Positions 17,426 to 25,820 of a stretch of 64,000 nucleotides of DNA are shown in pieces. The stretch is from Paenibacillus sp. PL91 (lineage in GTDB: Bacteria; Bacillota; Bacilli; Paenibacillales; Paenibacillaceae): the NCBI RefSeq assembly GCF_012935325.2, contig NZ_JABBYG020000015.1:84741-148740 (forward strand). Direction: 5' to 3'. The notes under the pieces were generated by a model that made no database searches, had not been told where the DNA came from, and saw nothing but the letters and a program-made list of their open reading frames with translations. The position numbers and the translations under genes were made by a program. The stretch's first letter is position 1; every line of letters begins with the position of its first letter.

Positions 17426-17470
17426 GCTGCCGCGGAAGGTCATGCGAATGTGCCTCGCGGCGGCTTTTTT
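17426..17470 (+). terminator. Terminator of the STM4015–4011-like operon
   Basis: GCTGCCGCG (17426–17434) pairs with CGCGGCGGC (17456–17464), then TTTTTT. Confidence 0.85.
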
Positions 17471-17580
17471 ATGTAAAAGCATCAATCATCGATTTCAATT
17501 ATTTTTCTGATTTGGCAACCAAATTCCTTATTATGATACAGTGAGCGTAATACAATATTTAAGAAGCTGGAGGTACAGCT

Positions 17581-18003
17581 GTGTTAAATGTGTTCATAAC
17601 GGTTAAAAGCATAGGAAAGAAAAAAAACCATCTTGATCGTCTTGCTTGGCCGCTCGCCGAAGCGCCTCTGACGCTGAAGTCGTTAATCATCGACATAGTG
17701 ACAACGAATGTCCGGCAGTTCAATGAACGGCAAATCGAGATGCCGCTTGTACCTTTTCTGACGAAGGACGATATCGAGCTGCAGAGCAGAATGGGAAAGG
17801 TCGGCTTCGGCGCGATCTATAACGAGAAGAAGGCTGGCGAGGATGAAGCAGTCTCATCGGCGATACTCGCTTTTGAGGACGGCATATACCGGGTGTTTAT
17901 TAACGGAAATGAGATAGAGCGTTTGGATGATCCGCTTGCGCTGCATGATGGCGATGAAATTGCATTCGTTCGATTTACGATGCTGGCTGGCAGCATGTGG
18001 TAG
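17581..18003 (+). CDS. Small protein, possible beta-grasp (ubiquitin-like) fold
   Basis: I do not recognise the family of this 140-residue protein. It opens with a strand-like LNVFITVKSIG segment. The C-terminus reads IYRVFINGNEIERLDDPLAL, then HDGDEIAFVRFTMLAGSMW. That layout, 'V-x-N-G … pL-x-DGDEIaf … lAG', is what MoaD/ThiS-like beta-grasp proteins show, though here the chain ends GSMW rather than Gly-Gly, so it is not an obvious thiocarboxylate carrier. GTG start at 17581 with GGAGG at 17569–17573. It is 24 nt ahead of the DUF4132 giant and surely co-transcribed with it. No signal peptide or membrane helix is visible. The fold is inference. Confidence 0.6.
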   Translation: MLNVFITVKSIGKKKNHLDRLAWPLAEAPLTLKSLIIDIVTTNVRQFNERQIEMPLVPFLTKDDIELQSRMGKVGFGAIYNEKKAGEDEAVSSAILAFEDGIYRVFINGNEIERLDDPLALHDGDEIAFVRFTMLAGSMW

Positions 18004-18027
18004 AACGAAGCGAGGGAGGCAATGAGG

Positions 18028-21000
18028 ATGGAAAGAGGAGAACAAAAGCTTTATTTTCAAAATATGAAGGATAAGGTGGAGGAGCTGGCGCTTTCCGATT
18101 CGCATAAGCGTTTGGCACTGCTGCTTGTACAAATTAGTGAGCGCGGCTATAACGATTATGAGATCAGCGACCAAATAAAAGAGCAGCTTGCCGTCTTGGC
18201 ATCGGGAGAGGAGCAGCAGCTGTTCGAGCCGATCGTAGAGATTATCGCAGAGCTGCTGGATGATTCGTATGCTCACTTATTTCGCTATATGGCGGCGCAT
18301 GCGACGGAATATCCCTACAGCACCGGCTACGCGCGAAGGCCATTCCGAACGAGGGAGCAGCGGCTGCATTTGGATCGATTGCTGACCAAAATGATTTCCT
18401 TATTCTACTTGAACGGCCGTCAGTTCTCCGTGCTCGAATATTTGACGAAGGCCAATTACATAGCAGAAAATGAATACCAATTTCCCAAAACAGCCATTGC
18501 CGACATTATTGCGTATGGCATTGATGATAACAATGTAGCGGTGATGACCGCGTTAAAGGATATCATATATGGCGATAACAATACGGCTCTTTTGTCGCGC
18601 AGCATGATTTCTGGTATTTTTCTTAGCCACAGCCTCGATGCCTATCATATGATGGGCGAGCTGCTCGTTGCTGCCAGATTGCAGGAGGGCTTGCGCCAAA
18701 GCATCGTTGAAGCGATGGACGAGGGAACGATCGAAGCGATGCGGTATATGCTGGAGGTCGTCATCGAGCATGATTTGATTCGCTACAGCTCGGTTGTCAG
18801 AGCGCTTGATGTATGGACGGGATTAGGGCTCGAAGCCGCCAATTCGAGAGTGGCGAAGCAAAATATTGAATTGGCCGCTAGATGCCTCGGCGACGCCTCG
18901 GCATGCGAGGAAGGACTGGCGAGCAGCAATGTGAACGAGCTGTATATGAGCTTATGGGCTATTGCCGTTCGAGAGGAGCAGCAGCTTTATGACAAGATCC
19001 GCTTCCTCATGGCGAGCAAGGACGACTACCGTAAAATTGTGGCCCAGTATATGCTGGCGCAAAGCCAAAATGAAGATATCCGCTTCGCGATTGCCAAGGA
19101 TTGGCTGGGCGAAACGAATAAAGAGCTCCAATACTGGCTCGTATCCAATTATTCTCTCGACTACTCCTACAGGTGGGAGAGAGAGGACGGCGAGAATAAG
19201 TCGCGCCTGGAGCTGAAGCAGTCTCCTCATTTATCGGATAAAGCAGCAAGAAGGCAGCAGTATGAGCAATTCAAGCTGATGCTCAGCGCGATGCCATCGA
19301 AAGAGCTTTCTGCTAAATCGCAAGTTTTTGATTGGATCAGCTATACCTTTACCTCTGATATGCTCGTTCGAAAGCTGTTCTATTTGACGGCATACGATAT
19401 GGATTTGGATTGGATTGCAGAGCTTGTTGCGCTAAAGGATACGCTAAGCCCGGATAGTAGAGGCGAGCTGCTTAAGTTTTTTATGAACGATCCGTCGAAT
19501 AGCGAGCAGCGTTCCTTTCTAATCGCAAGCTTGTCGGACAAAAGCATGAGCAATCGCGAGCTGGCTATTTTGAAGGCCGCCCATTTGGAGCTGAATGACG
19601 GTGAAATCGAAGCTGTGGCAGCGCTGCTGAAGCTGAAGACAGGATCGCTGCGTCAGGGGGCTATCGGCTTGCTGCTGAAGCAGCCTGCAAAGCAGCTTGA
19701 AGCGGTGCTGGCCCTTCTGCTGCAAAGCCGCAATGAGCTGCAGCGGCTTGCGGCGCTTGAGCTGCTGACGGAGATGAAGGATGAGCCGGTGCATGTCGAG
19801 CTTTCGAATGCGCTGAAGGATGAGGTGGATTCGATTGCGGAGCCTACCGATAAAGAGCGGCTGCTGATCGCGAAGCTGAAGCAGCAGGACTCGTATACGC
19901 TGAGCAACGGCCTTGGGTTGTTTGATCCGGCCGCGGTAGACGGGGAGCTTACGAGCAGAGAGCAGCTACCATTCTCTGCGCTGCAGGAGGCTCGAAATTA
20001 TTTTGAGCTGACAATCGAGCAAATCCGGGATTTTGTGACGGGTCTAGCGGACCTTGTTCATCTTCATCGCGAGCATGAATACGAGACGCTCGATTATTCG
20101 GGTGCGAAGCAGTCGTTTCTTATTGGCGCTCGGTTGACAGAGCTCAATTGGAGCTATGATTTGGAGGATTCAACCCAAGCTCTGGAGCGGTATCCACTCT
20201 CGCAGGTTTGGGCGGAATATTTGGAGGAGAGCGGCTTTGGCGCTGCCGAGCTGCTGCAGCTAGATTTTTACCGGACACAGAAGACGCTATGCGGCTATTA
20301 TTATGGCGAGCTTGAGCATTGGAGATGGTCTTCTTACGAGCCAGCGGAGGGCTGGCGAAAAGAGCTGCTGGAGCAGCTGTATCCGGTGGAAACGATGCGT
20401 GAGGCATTAGGGTTGTTTGAAAATTTGCCCTATGCGCAGCAAGTAAATAAGCTTATTGGCGCTTACACGGAGCAATGCGACAAGCGAGAGCAATTTGAGC
20501 CAGCGAATGACGTGTTAAATTTAATTATTCAATGCTTTCCTGCCGAACGCGTCGCCGAGGAGAGTCAACTTCTCGATTTGTACACGAGCTTTTGGGGGAG
20601 ATGGGTTCGCGCAAATGTACATGACGATGAATCGTTTATCGCTTGCTTCCGTTCCTATTATCACCTCTATGAGATGAACGGTTATGATAACCATCTGCTG
20701 ACATTATCCGATTTCGCGCGGGCTTACAGCTTGGGCATTATTGATGAGCATGAGCTGCTTAGGGAGCTAATCGTAAGACCGCAAAGCAGCAATCATATCA
20801 GGCAGCTTACGAATCCGCAAAATAAGCTGCTGGAGCAATATCCGCAGTTGCTCGAGATCAAGGAAAAAGTCGTGCAGCGCATTTTAGAAATCGAGCTGAA
20901 TCGCGGGGATTTGGCTACTGAGGTGACGAATCTGGCGACGAGCATTCAGCATATCGAGGGAATGGAACGTTTTCTTTCGATATTGGCAGGGCTCGATAAG

Positions 21001-22977
21001 GAATCGTTTGTGCGCGGCTATATTTATGGCTACGGAAAAGATGTGACGAAGAAGGAAACGTTCAGTCACCTGCTCAAGGTATGCCATCCGAGCAAGGATG
21101 AGGACGAAGCTTTGATGCGAGAGCTGCTGCAGGTCCGCAGCATCGCCGAGACGAGGCTGCTGGAAGCGGCAATGTATGCGCCGCAATGGGTGGATCTCGT
21201 GTCGCTCTACTTAGGGTGGAGAGGGCTTCGAAGCGCGGCATGGTATTTTCACGCGCACATCAATGAATCGTTTTCGGCTGAGAAGGAGACGATTGTCGCT
21301 CATTATTCGCCAATTTCGCCGCAGGATTTTAACGATGGCGCATTTGATATTGATTGGTTCAGGCAAGCGTACGAGGAGCTTGGCGAAGAGAAGTTCCAGC
21401 TGCTGTACAATTGCGCCAAGTATATATCGGCAGGCGCGAATCACCGGAGGTCACAGCTGTTCGCTGATGCAGTCCTCGGCAAGCTGAAGCTCGCGGAGCT
21501 GCACGCCTCCGCCTCGGAGAAGCGGAATAAGGATCACTTGCTCAGCTATAGCCTGCTTCCTCTCGGGGTAGGGGGCAAGCAACAAACGCGGGATGTGCTG
21601 GATCGTTATACGTTTATTCAGCAGTTTTTGAAGGAGAGCAAGTCGTTCGGCGCTCAGCGCCGGGCAAGTGAAGCGAAGACAGCCAGCATTGCGCTGGATA
21701 ATTTGGCTCGCAACGCCGGCTATGCAGACGTCATTCGCTTAACCTGGGATATGGAAGGCAAAAAACTCGACGAGCTGCTCCATTATTTTGAGCCGCATCA
21801 GCTTGATGATATTTTGACAGCGCAGCTGGTCATCGCTGCGGATGGCAAGACGGATATTCGCGTACTGAAGCATGGCAAGGAATTGAAGTCGGTTCCTGCC
21901 ACCTATAAGAAGCACGAATATATCACTGCGCTTAAAGAAACTAAATCCGAGCTGACGGAGCAATATAGAAGAGCCCGCGCGGAGCTCGAACGCTCAATGG
22001 AAGCCGGAAGCGGCTTCACCTTGCAGGAAGTAAGCAAGCTTGTTCAAAACCCGGTGCTATCTCCTTTGTTCAGCGTGCTCGTATTCAAGGCTGGCGAGAC
22101 GCTTGGGTATTTTGAAGAGGGGACGCTCGTCAGCCCGCAGGGAGATCGTTATCAGGTGAAGGACGGCGAGCCGCTAGTGATCGCGCATCCCCTTCATTTG
22201 TTTGAAAGCGGACAGTGGAGCCTCTATCAAAGGGATTTGTTCGACCGACAGGCGAAGCAGCCTTTCAAGCAAATATTTAGAGAGCTATATTTGCCAAATA
22301 GCGATGAGTTGGCAGGCGGCTCGTTGTCTCGCCGATATGCAGGACATCAAGTGCAGCCGCGCAAAACGGTCAGCCTCCTCAAAGGCCGCAGATGGACGGT
22401 AAGCTATGAAGAAGGCTTGCAAAAGGTATATTACAAGGAAAATGTCATCGCCAGCATTTATGCGCTAGCCGATTGGTTCTCTCCCTCCGATATCGAGAGT
22501 CCGACGCTGGAGACGGTCCGCTTCTATGATCGCCATACGTTCAAAGGGCTGGATATCGCTCAGGTGCCAAGCTTGATCTTCTCCGAGGTAATGAGAGACG
22601 TCGATTTGGTCGTCAGTGTGGCTCATGTCGGCGGCGTTGACCCGGAAGCAAGCCTGACTACAATCGGCATTCGTGCAGCTATCGTTCGCGAATCGCTGCG
22701 CCTGCTGAAGATCGACAATGTGCGGCTCGAGGGCAATCATGCTTTGATCGCGGGCAAGCTCGGCGAATACAGCGTGCATCTTGGAAGCGGCACCGTTCAT
22801 AAGCAGGCGAAAGGAGCGCTCGCTATCGTACCCGTCCATTCGCAGCACAGGGGAAGGCTGTTCCTGCCCTTCATGGACGAGGATCCGAAGACGGCGGAGA
22901 TTTTGTCCAAAATCGTATTGCTGGCGCAGGACTCCAAGCTGAAGGATCCGCAAATATTAGCGCAGCTGCAAGCCTAG
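18028..22977 (+). CDS. Giant DUF4132-domain protein (MolR-like)
   Basis: A 1,649-residue cytosolic protein. The last ~430 residues form a DUF4132 domain: LLHYFEPHQLDDILTAQLVI, GKELKSVPATYKKHEYITAL, a basic helix around EQYRRARAELERSM, and NPVLSPLFSVLVFKAGETLG. A long region of helical pairs before it (rich in LLxLL and AALELLTEM patterns near residues 450–620) looks like HEAT-type repeats. DUF4132 occurs in MolR-type proteins, often with WGR domains; no WGR motif was seen here and the biochemical function is unknown. GGGAGG at 18014–18019 favours the ATG at 18028 over 18022. Its neighbours are the beta-grasp candidate upstream and the radical SAM operon before that. A terminator follows closely. 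Confidence 0.82.
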   Translation: MERGEQKLYFQNMKDKVEELALSDSHKRLALLLVQISERGYNDYEISDQIKEQLAVLASGEEQQLFEPIVEIIAELLDDSYAHLFRYMAAHATEYPYSTGYARRPFRTREQRLHLDRLLTKMISLFYLNGRQFSVLEYLTKANYIAENEYQFPKTAIADIIAYGIDDNNVAVMTALKDIIYGDNNTALLSRSMISGIFLSHSLDAYHMMGELLVAARLQEGLRQSIVEAMDEGTIEAMRYMLEVVIEHDLIRYSSVVRALDVWTGLGLEAANSRVAKQNIELAARCLGDASACEEGLASSNVNELYMSLWAIAVREEQQLYDKIRFLMASKDDYRKIVAQYMLAQSQNEDIRFAIAKDWLGETNKELQYWLVSNYSLDYSYRWEREDGENKSRLELKQSPHLSDKAARRQQYEQFKLMLSAMPSKELSAKSQVFDWISYTFTSDMLVRKLFYLTAYDMDLDWIAELVALKDTLSPDSRGELLKFFMNDPSNSEQRSFLIASLSDKSMSNRELAILKAAHLELNDGEIEAVAALLKLKTGSLRQGAIGLLLKQPAKQLEAVLALLLQSRNELQRLAALELLTEMKDEPVHVELSNALKDEVDSIAEPTDKERLLIAKLKQQDSYTLSNGLGLFDPAAVDGELTSREQLPFSALQEARNYFELTIEQIRDFVTGLADLVHLHREHEYETLDYSGAKQSFLIGARLTELNWSYDLEDSTQALERYPLSQVWAEYLEESGFGAAELLQLDFYRTQKTLCGYYYGELEHWRWSSYEPAEGWRKELLEQLYPVETMREALGLFENLPYAQQVNKLIGAYTEQCDKREQFEPANDVLNLIIQCFPAERVAEESQLLDLYTSFWGRWVRANVHDDESFIACFRSYYHLYEMNGYDNHLLTLSDFARAYSLGIIDEHELLRELIVRPQSSNHIRQLTNPQNKLLEQYPQLLEIKEKVVQRILEIELNRGDLATEVTNLATSIQHIEGMERFLSILAGLDKESFVRGYIYGYGKDVTKKETFSHLLKVCHPSKDEDEALMRELLQVRSIAETRLLEAAMYAPQWVDLVSLYLGWRGLRSAAWYFHAHINESFSAEKETIVAHYSPISPQDFNDGAFDIDWFRQAYEELGEEKFQLLYNCAKYISAGANHRRSQLFADAVLGKLKLAELHASASEKRNKDHLLSYSLLPLGVGGKQQTRDVLDRYTFIQQFLKESKSFGAQRRASEAKTASIALDNLARNAGYADVIRLTWDMEGKKLDELLHYFEPHQLDDILTAQLVIAADGKTDIRVLKHGKELKSVPATYKKHEYITALKETKSELTEQYRRARAELERSMEAGSGFTLQEVSKLVQNPVLSPLFSVLVFKAGETLGYFEEGTLVSPQGDRYQVKDGEPLVIAHPLHLFESGQWSLYQRDLFDRQAKQPFKQIFRELYLPNSDELAGGSLSRRYAGHQVQPRKTVSLLKGRRWTVSYEEGLQKVYYKENVIASIYALADWFSPSDIESPTLETVRFYDRHTFKGLDIAQVPSLIFSEVMRDVDLVVSVAHVGGVDPEASLTTIGIRAAIVRESLRLLKIDNVRLEGNHALIAGKLGEYSVHLGSGTVHKQAKGALAIVPVHSQHRGRLFLPFMDEDPKTAEILSKIVLLAQDSKLKDPQILAQLQA

Positions 22978-22984
22978 CAAATGG

Positions 22985-23014
22985 AAGAGGGGGCCTCGTG
23001 AGGCTCCCTCTTTT
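22985..23014 (+). terminator. Terminator after the DUF4132 gene
   Basis: A GC-rich hairpin, AGAGGG … GCCTC gt GAGGC … CCCTCT, is followed by TTTT and starts 8 nt after the stop codon. Confidence 0.85.
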
Positions 23015-23170
23015 CGTGTTTGAGCGATAGGACTTGGGCTGCTTGCTTCAAAAACGACGCCTAATCTTTGTTCGGCGGCTGCAAGCTTTAGTGTGCTGGA
23101 CCAACATGCTTCAAAAACGTCCAATTGGGGTAAATTACTTTATGGATTGAATACTGAGAGGAGCGTGCAT

Positions 23171-23704
23171 ATGATGACGCAGACGAAGAAGGTTGCTTTT
23201 CTACTAGCCAATGACTTTGAAGATTCCGAGATGAAGAACCCTTATGATGAAATGGTGAAAAATGGGCATGAAGCCGTTATTATTAGCTTGAAGAGCAATG
23301 AGGAGCTGAAAGGGAAGCAGGGATCGATTACGTATACCTCGCACTTGGGTATTGCAGAGGCGAATGCGAGCGATTATGCTGCCATCATTATTCCCGGCGG
23401 AAAATCCCCATCCCACCTCATGAATAACGCGGATGTGCAAGCGTTCGTCAAGGAAGCCGATCAAGCCGGCACGACGATTGCGGCTATTTGCCACGGTCCG
23501 CAAATATTGGAGGCGGCTGGCCTGCTCAAGGGCCGTACGCTGACCTCTTACCCTGGAATCTCTTCGGAGATTAAAGCAGCGGGAGGCAATTTTGTCGACA
23601 AAGAGGTAGTCGTGGACCGCAACTGGGTAACATCGCGGACGCCTGAGGATGAGCCCGCCTTCATCCGCGAGACGATTGAGAAGCTTGGCGTAAACGCATG
23701 GTAG
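23171..23704 (+). CDS. DJ-1/PfpI-family cysteine hydrolase/chaperone
   Basis: The 177-residue product matches the PfpI branch of the DJ-1 superfamily. KKVAFLLANDFEDSEM holds the acidic residue near the active site, IIIPGGKSP is the central strand, and AAICHGPQILEAAGLL holds the nucleophilic Cys followed by His. Members act as small proteases, glyoxalases or general stress deglycases; activity here cannot be assigned. I chose ATG at 23171 with GAGAGGAG at 23156–23163, discarding an in-frame codon at 23093 that adds a non-homologous leader. It is monocistronic, with terminators on both sides. Confidence 0.92.
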   Translation: MMTQTKKVAFLLANDFEDSEMKNPYDEMVKNGHEAVIISLKSNEELKGKQGSITYTSHLGIAEANASDYAAIIIPGGKSPSHLMNNADVQAFVKEADQAGTTIAAICHGPQILEAAGLLKGRTLTSYPGISSEIKAAGGNFVDKEVVVDRNWVTSRTPEDEPAFIRETIEKLGVNAW

Positions 23705-23786
23705 GCTGAGCTTTGCACGCGAAGATGGATGTGTGTTCAGCGAATATAAAACAATGAGGGAACATTCGCAACGTATAACTCCCAAT

Positions 23787-23835
23787 AAGAAAATGAGCAT
23801 TAGAAGCGATTCTAGTTGCTCGTTTTCTTATTTTT
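23787..23835 (+). terminator. Terminator after the PfpI gene
   Basis: AAGAAAA..GAGCA..AGAA pairs with TTCT..TGCTC..TTTTCTT, a long AT-rich hairpin followed by a T run. Confidence 0.75.
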
Positions 23836-24258
23836 GTCCCAACAAATTAGTGAAATAAAGAGCCTTCTCGTAAGCCATAATAGCTTTTGCCTTTGCAGTA
23901 GTTATTCATTCAGAAAACGTCATGCAGCGCTGGTGTTTTAGAATGGATGAAGTGACTGCCAACCCAGCACTCAGCCTCTAGTCCCCAGCCACCTAGCAAT
24001 CCAGCAACCAAAAACCAAAAACCAAAAACCAAAAACCAAAAACCAAAAACCAAAAACCAAAAACCGAGCACCCCAGCATCTTAACCCCTCAACCCCAATC
24101 AACTGACGAACTCAGCATCCGAGTAACTAGCAATCCGCAATCGAGCAATCAGCCCCCTAGCCCTCAATAACCGATTAATTCAGCAAACCCAGCAAACCCA
24201 GCCCCCAGCCCCATCAACTAGCAACTCTCCAACCCACCTTAAGCGTCCAAGGTGAGAG
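23836..24258. other. Gene-free, G-poor C/A-rich tract
   Basis: No open frame, promoter or RNA structure is visible. From about 23960 to 24240 the + strand is strongly depleted in G outside short AGC steps and repeats words such as CCAGC, AGCAA, CCCAGC and CAACC, including two consecutive copies of AGCAAACCC near 24182. The composition differs from all flanking genes. It contains the 7-nt satellite at 24010–24065. It is probably a slippage-expanded intergenic sequence. Confidence 0.7.
24010..24065 (+). repeat. Tandem satellite, eight copies of AAAAACC
   Basis: Eight uninterrupted 7-nt units fill 56 bases inside the G-poor intergenic tract. The perfection of the array suggests recent slippage expansion; copy number probably differs among strains. 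Confidence 0.95.
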
Positions 24259-24571
24259 GATTAACGGGAAAAGCTCCCGTTAATTCAACGAATTCCGGGC
24301 TGAAATTAGAATTAGAAGGATTTTCTCCAGTTAATTTTTCATTTTTTTAGGCCATATCGAATGAAAGGGCTTCATTTAACGGGAGTATATCCAGCTAATT
24401 GGTCTTTTTGCGTTCTCGATGAGAAATCAACGGGACATATTCCTGTTACTTTCTGTTCAATTGTCAAGATTAAAGGATACTTGGTGAATGAGTTCATGAG
24501 AGGGGTTTGAGATCGTCTATCGCAGCTCATTGGTTGTATCATCATCTATGAATGCCACGTGGCTGAAGCGC
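24259..24571 (+). repeat. Long direct repeat, copy 1, with four 25-nt palindromes
   Basis: About 313 bp, closely similar to 24676–24979. It contains four 10-5-10 inverted repeats of 25 nt, starting at 24260, 24311, 24375 and 24426. The first is perfect: arms ATTAACGGGA and TCCCGTTAAT around AAAGC. The others keep the GGA … TCC core and an outer TAA, with arms such as TTTAACGGGA / TCCAGCTAAT. The remaining ~120 bp (from CAAGATTAAAGGATACTTGG on) is also conserved between copies and shows no reading frame. Confidence 0.9.
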
Positions 24572-24675
24572 TAATAGTCCATCTGAGCAGTCCATCAAGA
24601 CCTGATCAGTCCATCCAAACCAGTCCTCCCTGCCTTCCTGATTGTTCTCCAACCGTCTCAATCGGTCTGGAGAAA

Positions 24676-24979
24676 GATTAACGGGAAAAGCTCCCGTTAA
24701 TTCAAGGGATTTCTGACTCAAATTAGAATTAAAAGGATTTTCTCCAGTTAATTTCTCATTTTTAGCCCATATCGACAGAAAGGCTTCATTTAACGGGAGT
24801 ATATCCAGCTAATTGGTCTTTTTGCCTTCTCGATGAGAAATTAGCGGGACATTTTCCTGTTACTTTTCAATTGCCAAGATTAAAGGATACTTGGTGAATG
24901 AGTTCATGCGAGGAGATAGATCGTTTATCGCAGCACGGTGGTTGTATCATCATCTATGAATGCCATGTGACTGAAGCGC
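24676..24979 (+). repeat. Long direct repeat, copy 2, with four 25-nt palindromes
   Basis: This is the second copy of the intergenic element, 417 nt after the first and with scattered substitutions and small deletions. Palindromes start at 24677, 24728, 24789 and 24840. The spacing of 51, 61 and 51 nt nearly repeats the 51, 64 and 51 nt of copy 1, and the first palindrome is base-for-base identical. The 104-nt gap between copies (24572–24675) contains three AGTCCATC words at 24576, 24589 and 24608. From 24980 to 25100 only the promoter of the next gene was seen. Confidence 0.9.
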
Positions 24980-25032
24980 CCACGGTTCCAGCTGCTTATG
25001 AAATTGATGCGGGGAAGGCTAGCTCGGCAAAA

Positions 25033-25061
25033 TTGTTTTCCGTACCTAATTGCAGTATATT
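25033..25061 (+). promoter_or_regulatory. Promoter candidate for the Cys-rich protein gene
   Basis: TTGTTT (25033–25038) and TATATT (25056–25061) have 17-nt spacing, 40 nt before the start codon. Confidence 0.45.
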
Positions 25062-25100
25062 TGACGTATAGCTACTTCATTTTAAGGAGGCCGTGCTTGA

Positions 25101-25742
25101 ATGCCCGATACCAAATATATGGACAAGTCTGCCGCCGCCCCGGGTATTCATTCATCCTCAAAAGTGAGTAAATCCGCTGTTATAGAAATGGGTTTAGTGG
25201 CATTAAGTGAGCTGGGTGCGGATCATATTTGCAAGGTTTGCATCGCAAACAGCGGCTCCTGCTGCAACGGTTGTCGGCATTTGCTTGACGGCGTGGGCTG
25301 CCAGAAGCGAAACACGAGCTGTACCGCATGGTTATGCGGCTTTCATAAATATTTATTGTTCGAGGTTGGTCAGTTAGAGGAATGGAATGAATTTTGGAAT
25401 CAGGTGCCTGGCCAAGATTTTCGTGAGGACTTCACACCTGAGCAGATCCGGATAGAAAAAAAATTGCGCAGGCAGCAGCAAACGATGGATCATCTTGGCG
25501 AAGCGCTCGCTGCGGATTTGCAGGAACTGGCTAGATCACATATTGCAATCGGCCTTATTCTCACGCTGCGGGAGAAGCTGGATAAAAATATCGATCTGCT
25601 TATGAACGGCGATAATGATCCTAAGAAGAAAGTAAGAATAAAAAGAAAAATTAAAGTACTGACGAGCGACTTCCAGCGCTTCCACTACCTATTGGCTAAG
25701 TATCATGAGCAGCAAGCGGACGAGACCGCCCCTAACCACTAA
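25101..25742 (+). CDS. Cysteine-rich, probably metal-binding protein of unknown function
   Basis: I do not recognise this 213-residue protein. Residues about 43–82 are dense in cysteine: CKVCIANSGSCCNGCRHLL, GCQKRN, then SCTAWLCGFHKYL. Eight cysteines plus a histidine in 40 residues could bind zinc or an iron–sulfur cluster. The C-terminal half is helical and charged (around RIEKKLRRQQQTMDHL and KKKVRIKRKIKVLTSDF), suggesting a coiled coil or nucleic-acid contact. No signal peptide, so cytosolic. The ATG has a strong TAAGGAGG site 10 nt upstream. It is monocistronic between the intergenic repeat block and a bidirectional terminator. Confidence 0.75.
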   Translation: MPDTKYMDKSAAAPGIHSSSKVSKSAVIEMGLVALSELGADHICKVCIANSGSCCNGCRHLLDGVGCQKRNTSCTAWLCGFHKYLLFEVGQLEEWNEFWNQVPGQDFREDFTPEQIRIEKKLRRQQQTMDHLGEALAADLQELARSHIAIGLILTLREKLDKNIDLLMNGDNDPKKKVRIKRKIKVLTSDFQRFHYLLAKYHEQQADETAPNH

Positions 25743-25775
25743 ACGAAGCCGGAATCGCTCAACCTTCCAAAACGC

Positions 25776-25816
25776 AAAAAAAGGCGGAACAGGTGTTATC
25801 CTGCTCCGCCTTTTTT
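25776..25816. terminator. Bidirectional terminator
   Basis: AAAAAAGGCGGA … CAGG pairs with CCTG … TCCGCCTTTTTT, serving both the Cys-rich gene and the convergent hydrolase gene. Confidence 0.9.
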
Positions 25817-25820
25817 ATGT

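Noticed and set aside
17532..17537. Promoter TTGGCA/TATGAT upstream of the 140-residue protein
   Set aside because: Spacing is only 14 nt, too short for sigma-A; no better pair was found.
17385..17580. Precursor peptide gene for the radical SAM enzymes
   Set aside because: The gap holds only a terminator and a leader; no short frame with a ribosome site and peptide-like content was seen here or before 12282.
24259..24979. CRISPR array
   Set aside because: The units are palindromes with diverged arms, spacing alternates between 51 and 61–64 nt, the 'spacers' are themselves repeated in both copies, and no cas gene is near.
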